Shown here in pieces: positions 60,601 through 64,000 of a stretch of 64,000 nucleotides of DNA; positions within the stretch are counted from its first letter, which is position 1, and each line of letters begins with the position of its first letter. A program made the position numbers and the translations under genes. This DNA is from Triparma columacea (lineage: Eukaryota > Sar > Bolidophyceae > Parmales > Triparmaceae): contig BRYA01000336.1 in the NCBI GenBank assembly GCA_030267965.1, positions 36,150 to 100,149 on the forward strand, in the 5' to 3' direction. The notes beneath the pieces were generated by a model. The model had not been told where the DNA came from, made no database searches, and worked only from the letters and a program-made list of their open reading frames with translations.

Positions 60601-62103
60601 CGGCTGCTCGTCGTAGCGTTGGGCGAGTGGTTGATCGAGACGCGCAGGACGTCATGAACATCAAAGACCGTCATGAAGTTCGTGACAGTGGAGGAGGGCT
60701 TGATCAGCATCCCCATCGAGAACTGGCTCGAGAAGGACGCTGACGATACCCCCTGGCCCACCGTGACGTACCGCTCTCCAGCAAGGGACAGCGCGTAGCC
60801 CGATGATCCCGGAGAAGGGGCCTGGGGCATGGGCGTGTTGAGCCTGAGGAAGTCAAGCTCGGCCTTGGTGAGTGCACCGTCGTAGTGAAAGACGTCGTCA
60901 ATGAGACAATTCAGCGACGAAGCAGTTTCGTCTTGCGGAGTAGTCACCGTCGCAAGAACAGCTGCAGGGTGGGGTGCACCGGCAAGGGTGAGGGAGGGCG
61001 GCGTAGTACTGGAGGGAAGGATGTTGGTGGTCGAAGAGGTCGTGTGAAACTGCGGTAAGGGGTGCGAATGGGGGGGACAAGGGCAGAGGGGGGGGGGAGG
61101 GGGAATTTGCAAGGGTTAGATCATGTCACACGCATTGGACTCGTAGGTATTTTTACTTACCTCCCCATCAACATAAATGGAAGCCTTTTCTGTTTTGGCG
61201 TTGTAGACGGCGGCAACAAAAGTCCACTTGTGAGGGACAGCCGGAGAAGTCAGGGGGGAGTACACAGAAGGGTTGGGAGAGTGAGAGGTAGGATCCACAG
61301 TTGATGAACCAGTGATCACGGAGAACGTCCTTCCTTCCTCAACGACAATGGCGCGCCCCTTGAGGAGGCCATTGGCATCGCTGGAAATAACGTGACGAAC
61401 TCCTGAGTAGTTCGGGGAGTTGGGATCGTAGGTGGTTGCGGAGGGGAGGGATATAATTTTGACCCAACCTCCAAATGTGACTGCAAAGACCGAAGCGAGG
61501 CAAAGCGAGGCAAAACGAGGAGATGGGCCGGGGTGTATAGGTTAGGATGGTCGTGTTGCGTGCTCTGAGGCTAAGTTAAGGAACAACATTTCGAGTCTGG
61601 CTTTTTGCAATCTCCATTCTTACCTGAAGAGGAAGTCGACACGTCCACTCCATCGAGGGTGAGAGGGGAAGCGTCGCCCCCAGGGAAGTAGAGCGATGTC
61701 GGTGGAGAAATTGCATCTGATGTGAATTGAGCCGTCGTCCCAGTTTCTGTTATCTGTATGCTCCTCGGTGGAGAAACCATTTCGGTAGTGGATGTGGATG
61801 GGGGAGCAGAGTTTGAAACCCTGTAGGTGTCCGCCGAATCGTCGTGGGACCCATCGTTGTCGAGGGTAAAGAGGGATAGCAGAGGCGAAGATGCCGAAGC
61901 GGTAGAGTACAGAAGGACAGAAGTTGAGGGGTAGTCATAAGGAGCAACTTTCGATGCTTTGGGGAGGAAGGGAAGATTTGGGGAGGTTGCGGGGGTTAGA
62001 AGGGAGAAATTGGTCGTTATTGGTGAGGTTTCAGGGGGAACTCACCTTCATTGATGCTAACCACTGCAAGGGTGGCCGCCAAAACGCCCACAAAAGCTCT
62101 CAT
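22731..62103 (-). CDS. Giant IPT/TIG-repeat multi-pass surface protein, about 13,009 residues
   Basis: The model is complement(22731..61049, 61161..61480, 61624..61956, 62046..62103). The phases match at all three introns, and the last exon is one uninterrupted 38.3-kb frame. Residues 1-17 are a signal peptide (MRAFVGVLAATLAVVS). Two LamG-like domains follow (about 125-290 and 320-510), then a cadherin-like segment (560-700). About 66 IPT/TIG domains lie in three blocks (828-6170, 6670-7325, 9125-9570), separated by about 18 copies of an unassigned module. Cys-rich GCC2/GCC3-type repeats (9580-10490), an unassigned ectodomain (to 11,850), 8-10 membrane helices (11,860-12,375) and a coiled-coil, charged cytoplasmic tail complete it. 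It looks like a cell-surface adhesion or sensor protein (inference). The acceptor of exon 2 could alternatively be 9 nt downstream, in the same frame. No family name is assigned. Confidence 0.9.
24640..26190 (-). other. Multi-pass membrane region of the giant protein
   Basis: Eight to ten hydrophobic helices are visible, among them YIAFFTLVGIMSILNAALIW, LVAIIADAPIVG, IGCGLLAVGIYTTVL, FCLEAFLLLIWEF, GGILSVFINVFLIVYF, FYTIFVAYMLPFSF, YFLLAIFALGML and MIFLIFFCICDLV. They are separated by charged loops, including an acidic loop with DDDLDDEDEE-like composition near 25700. This excludes a simple single-pass receptor. The family is not recognised. Confidence 0.8.
30300..33020 (-). other. Cys-rich GCC2/GCC3-type region of the giant protein
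   Basis: This region has repeated CPRGTYQ, CPAGFYCPNGT and CPPGTTCEVDGL type units with about six Cys per unit. They resemble ephrin-receptor-like GCC2_GCC3 and TNFR-like modules, and should form a disulfide-rich stalk close to the membrane-proximal ectodomain. A stretch from about 31330 to 30750 is less Cys-dense and unassigned. Confidence 0.8.
33040..34400 (-). repeat. IPT/TIG block 3 (4-5 domains) of the giant protein
   Basis: These last IPT/TIG domains begin with VTGLLPNHGPSSGFTEVIVY and end with VSNNGRDFTMDRKLFTYTR, immediately before the Cys-rich region. Two loops are enlarged by Tyr/Pro/His-rich inserts. Confidence 0.8.
34510..39720 (-). repeat. Unassigned module block B (about 14 copies) of the giant protein
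   Basis: This block has about fourteen diverged copies of the same ~100-residue module as block A. One clear copy runs GNYSLSFGGYKTVKLDWNAG, then VRDALMDLPSIGTVAVDR, and ends in a VTFTSHVGDV strand. Adjacent copies are joined by EVQKI or EIQKI linkers. The repeated helix-strand pattern suggests a small alpha/beta domain. Its identity is unknown. Confidence 0.7.
39790..41750 (-). repeat. IPT/TIG block 2 (about 6 domains) of the giant protein
   Basis: Six IPT/TIG domains lie between the two module blocks, with the same opening and Cys-pair pattern as block 1 (for example VTPDHGTSSGATNVVIAGSG). One unit carries a long insertion before its first strand. Confidence 0.8.
41750..43240 (-). repeat. 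Unassigned module block A (about 4 copies) of the giant protein
   Basis: This block has about four copies of a ~100-residue module, linked by EVQKI-type strands. The pattern is G-x-F-x-L-x-F-G-G, then a hydrophobic/Ala-x-x-V-x-x-A-L helix, then V-x-V and W/Y-x-V-T-F-T, then a GxV/GDV turn. I cannot assign it to a known family. Confidence 0.7.
43240..59275 (-). repeat. IPT/TIG block 1 (about 56 domains) of the giant protein
   Basis: This block has about 56 consecutive immunoglobulin-like IPT/TIG domains of 80-95 residues. Each opens with a variant of SSISPSFGPTSGGTTVTVTG and closes with VSLNGGVDFTS-type sequence. A Cys pair (CKFG... CITP) recurs in most units and probably forms the usual intradomain disulfide. 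The units are diverged from one another, so this is an ancient expansion rather than a recent satellite. The count is by eye and could be off by a few. Confidence 0.88.
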
Positions 62104-62827
62104 TACTCCCTAGTTTCGATTTGGGATGAGGCAGTATTTTGGATTCGCAGGGAACAGCCAAGGTCAAAGGGGGAAGCTGAGGAAGACCAAACAGAACGGA
62201 ACCAGGCAGCTGGAACCTATCACTTAGTCAACGCAAGCGGCTTTGGCCCAGAGAAGTGGACTTAGCGGGTTTTGCGGATCGGGGGGGGACCTTGTTTTTT
62301 TGTGTGTGCACCGAAGATGAGAGCTCTCGTTTCACTCAGTAACCTAGACTCTGGACCTTTACCCGTATAAAGGTGCAAAGAAAGAGCGGATTTACGTTTG
62401 TTAGACCAAGAAGAGTCCAAGTCAGGTACTTTTATTTATGTTGGACCCAAGTCAAAGTGAAGAGCTGCTCTCGAAGAGAAAAGGAGGGAAGAAATGATTG
62501 GATCATTTTGGGCGTTACAACCTGAAGAAACTCTGCTGGGGGGGGTTCATACCGATAGCGTTGACGAAACACTGCCTCGGGGCGGCGGAGGGTGCGAATA
62601 AGTGACGTGATCCCAAAATATTGCTTTTTATTGTCATGAGATCTCGCTCATGACGGACGCGGCGTGGAAAACTCGGCCTTGGTGGGATCTCGTATACGTA
62701 TACAGTACGAAGTTGGGCTTCCTTCGGGCCGATTTATAGCCATCTTTTGGGACAAATAGAAATCTGGGTTAAAGGATTTTTAAGATGAGGAGGGCAGCAG
62801 GGGAATTCAGGTTCAAAAAAAATTGAG
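62104..62827. promoter_or_regulatory. Divergent intergenic region upstream of the giant gene
   Basis: This 724-bp region lies between the start codons of the giant gene (minus) and the next gene (plus), and should contain both promoters. A short palindrome-like CGTATACGTATAC lies at about 62692-62704. No TATA box or named element can be assigned with confidence, and no gene is seen. Confidence 0.45.
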
Positions 62828-64000
62828 ATGAGCAGTTCGGAAAAGGAGTCTTCCGATGGAAAAGACGTGCCTATCGAGCAGTCTGCCGCAGATCTTTCGG
62901 TGGATGCCACTTTGACTACCGAGGCGACGCTCAAAGCTGGGGTTCAGAGCCCCACAGGGATAGAGAAGAAGGTTTCAGGAAAGAAAAAGAAGAAGTATGA
63001 GGACGACTCGTCGGTCGATGAGGATGAGTTGGAAGAAGAGGGGGGCGGGTCGGGGTCTGATGGGGAGAAAAGGCCGGGAAGAACAGTTGTGGGTCGCAGC
63101 ACTGTGGGAGTGAAGACGGGGTCGCCTTCTGATGAGGTAAAGCAGAAGCAGCAGAAGCGCAAGGTCACGACGAATACCACTGTTAGTGCGTTCGTTATGA
63201 ATGCATCGAACCTGTACCACGGAGTGCTGGAGAGGAGTTGCGGCTCCATTGAGTGCAAAGTCAGCATCCAGTCGGGTGAGGAAGTTATTGAGGGTCTCAC
63301 TAAGACGGTTGTAGGAGAGGAGCTCAAAGGAAAAGACAAAGAGGGTGGGAGGCACGTTGTTAAGTTCGGGAACGCCGAGGGGAAAGACGGCGGAAAGGAG
63401 GAGAGAGATGGAGGTGAGAAGATTGCATCAAAGTTTCAGTAGGGAGGAGTCACCCCGTGCGCACTCAATTCTGACAACGCCCCCCCCCACCACCACCCAC
63501 CCAAATTCGACAGTCTGGCTCGATTACGCAATGTCATCCATTGACTTGACCCCTTCCGCCCTCTCCAAGCTAACCCTTACATTCACTCTGAGCCGCGTGG
63601 TTGGTGCCAAGTCATCAATAATCGGTATCTATACGTCTCCTGCGTTTATGGACGTAGTGAATGAGGAGTCTGAAGTAAACATAACAAAGGGGAAGTCTAA
63701 GAGGGGGAAAATGAAGGTGACTTGGGACTTCAATAGAAATACCTCAGAAAAGGAGACTTCAGCAAACGACAGGGAGTCTTCGACAAATGATGACGCTACT
63801 GAGGGCGCCACTTCCGAAGCGAACTCTCCTGAAGATGCCACCGCCGCCGGTGAAATCATGTGGAAGGGCGTCGTTGGGATCCTGATGAAAGATAAGGAGG
63901 TCAAGATGATGTTTGCCAACCCTAAGTTCAAGGATGTCACCACCAAGATTATGTCCGACCCCGCGCTGCTCGGGGACCCTCTGAAGAACTTCAGGGACGA
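62828..64000 (+). CDS. Unrecognised Lys/Glu-rich protein, 3'-partial
   Basis: Exon 62828..63413 joins in phase 1 to 63514..64000, which runs off the window. The donor is GTGAGA and the acceptor TTCGACAG; the join reads ERDGVWLDYAMSSIDLTPSA. Unspliced, the first exon would stop at 63442 and the second half would need its own Met at 63531. The N-terminus is Ser/Asp/Glu-rich with basic clusters (KKKKKY). A beta-rich segment split by the intron (SAFVMNASNLYHGV... and LTLTFTLSRVVGAKSSIIGIY) could be a beta-sandwich. Near the window end, MMFANPKFKDVTTKIMSDPALLG resembles an STI1-type helical motif found in co-chaperones. The function is unknown. It is divergent to the giant surface-protein gene. 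Confidence 0.65.

Noticed and set aside
22756..61080. Many plus-strand open frames of 60-330 codons opposite the giant gene (for example 23190-24179)
   Set aside because: They are antisense shadows of a long biased coding exon. They show no domains, have erratic starts and no splice context.
22731..62103. Reading the giant gene as a polyketide or nonribosomal megasynthase
   Set aside because: The repeats are extracellular beta-sandwich IPT/TIG and Cys-rich units with a signal peptide. No ketosynthase, adenylation or carrier motifs are present.

Overview
The window is a compact, intron-bearing eukaryotic nuclear region. The evidence is canonical GT-AG introns of about 65-350 nt, homologues of PSMA3, cytosolic SHMT, BCS1, CCDC113 and mitochondrial L20, and presequence-bearing organelle proteins. 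The gene mix, including bacterial-type MetX, BspA-like LRR proteins and a giant IPT/TIG surface protein, together with short intergenic gaps and long G/C homopolymers, suggests a unicellular stramenopile alga. A bolidophyte (Triparma-like) is my best guess. That placement is inference from gene content, not a search result. Genes for a ciliary coiled-coil protein and a MORN protein suggest the organism can build a flagellum.

Layout. 1-1713 (+): 3' part of an unrecognised gene with an in-frame TAG. 2171-3408 (-): CCDC113/CFAP263-like gene with a predicted 10-nt microexon. 3624-4829 (+): Ser/Thr kinase with an assembly gap in its intron. 4923-6645 (-): homoserine O-acetyltransferase. 7167-9515 (-): two tandemly duplicated BspA-like LRR genes that share flanking DNA. 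9930-10370 (-): glyoxalase/VOC-fold protein. 10810-11794 (+): proteasome subunit alpha-3. 12028-12699 (+): Cys-rich protein. 13096-13686 (+): mitochondrial ribosomal protein L20. 13807-16462 (-): BCS1-type AAA ATPase with a SAM-like tail. 16614-18113 (-): MORN-repeat protein. 18572-19462 (-): MazG/dCTP-pyrophosphatase-like protein. 19545-19883: hAT-type MITE with an 8-bp target-site duplication, lying between two divergent genes. 19943-21807 (+): serine hydroxymethyltransferase. 22081-22648 (+): mitochondrial RidA.

From 22731 to 62103 (-) one gene fills almost 40 kb. Four exons, the last a single 38.3-kb open exon, encode a predicted protein of about 13,009 residues. In order it has a signal peptide, two LamG-like domains, a cadherin-like segment, about 66 IPT/TIG domains in three blocks, about 18 copies of an unassigned ~100-residue module between those blocks, Cys-rich GCC2/GCC3-type repeats, a large unassigned ectodomain, a multi-pass membrane region and a charged coiled-coil cytoplasmic tail. 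This is the most striking item in the window. At 62828-64000 (+) a divergent partial gene runs off the end.

The genes form no operon or pathway cluster. Most are housekeeping genes (methionine/one-carbon metabolism, proteasome, mitochondrial translation and complex III assembly, nucleotide and metabolite clean-up). The recurrent features are divergent gene pairs with gaps of a few hundred bases, very short first coding exons, and introns with purine-rich 5' halves and C-homopolymer 3' ends. Exon joins were worked out by eye from splice signals and reading frame; no transcript data were available.
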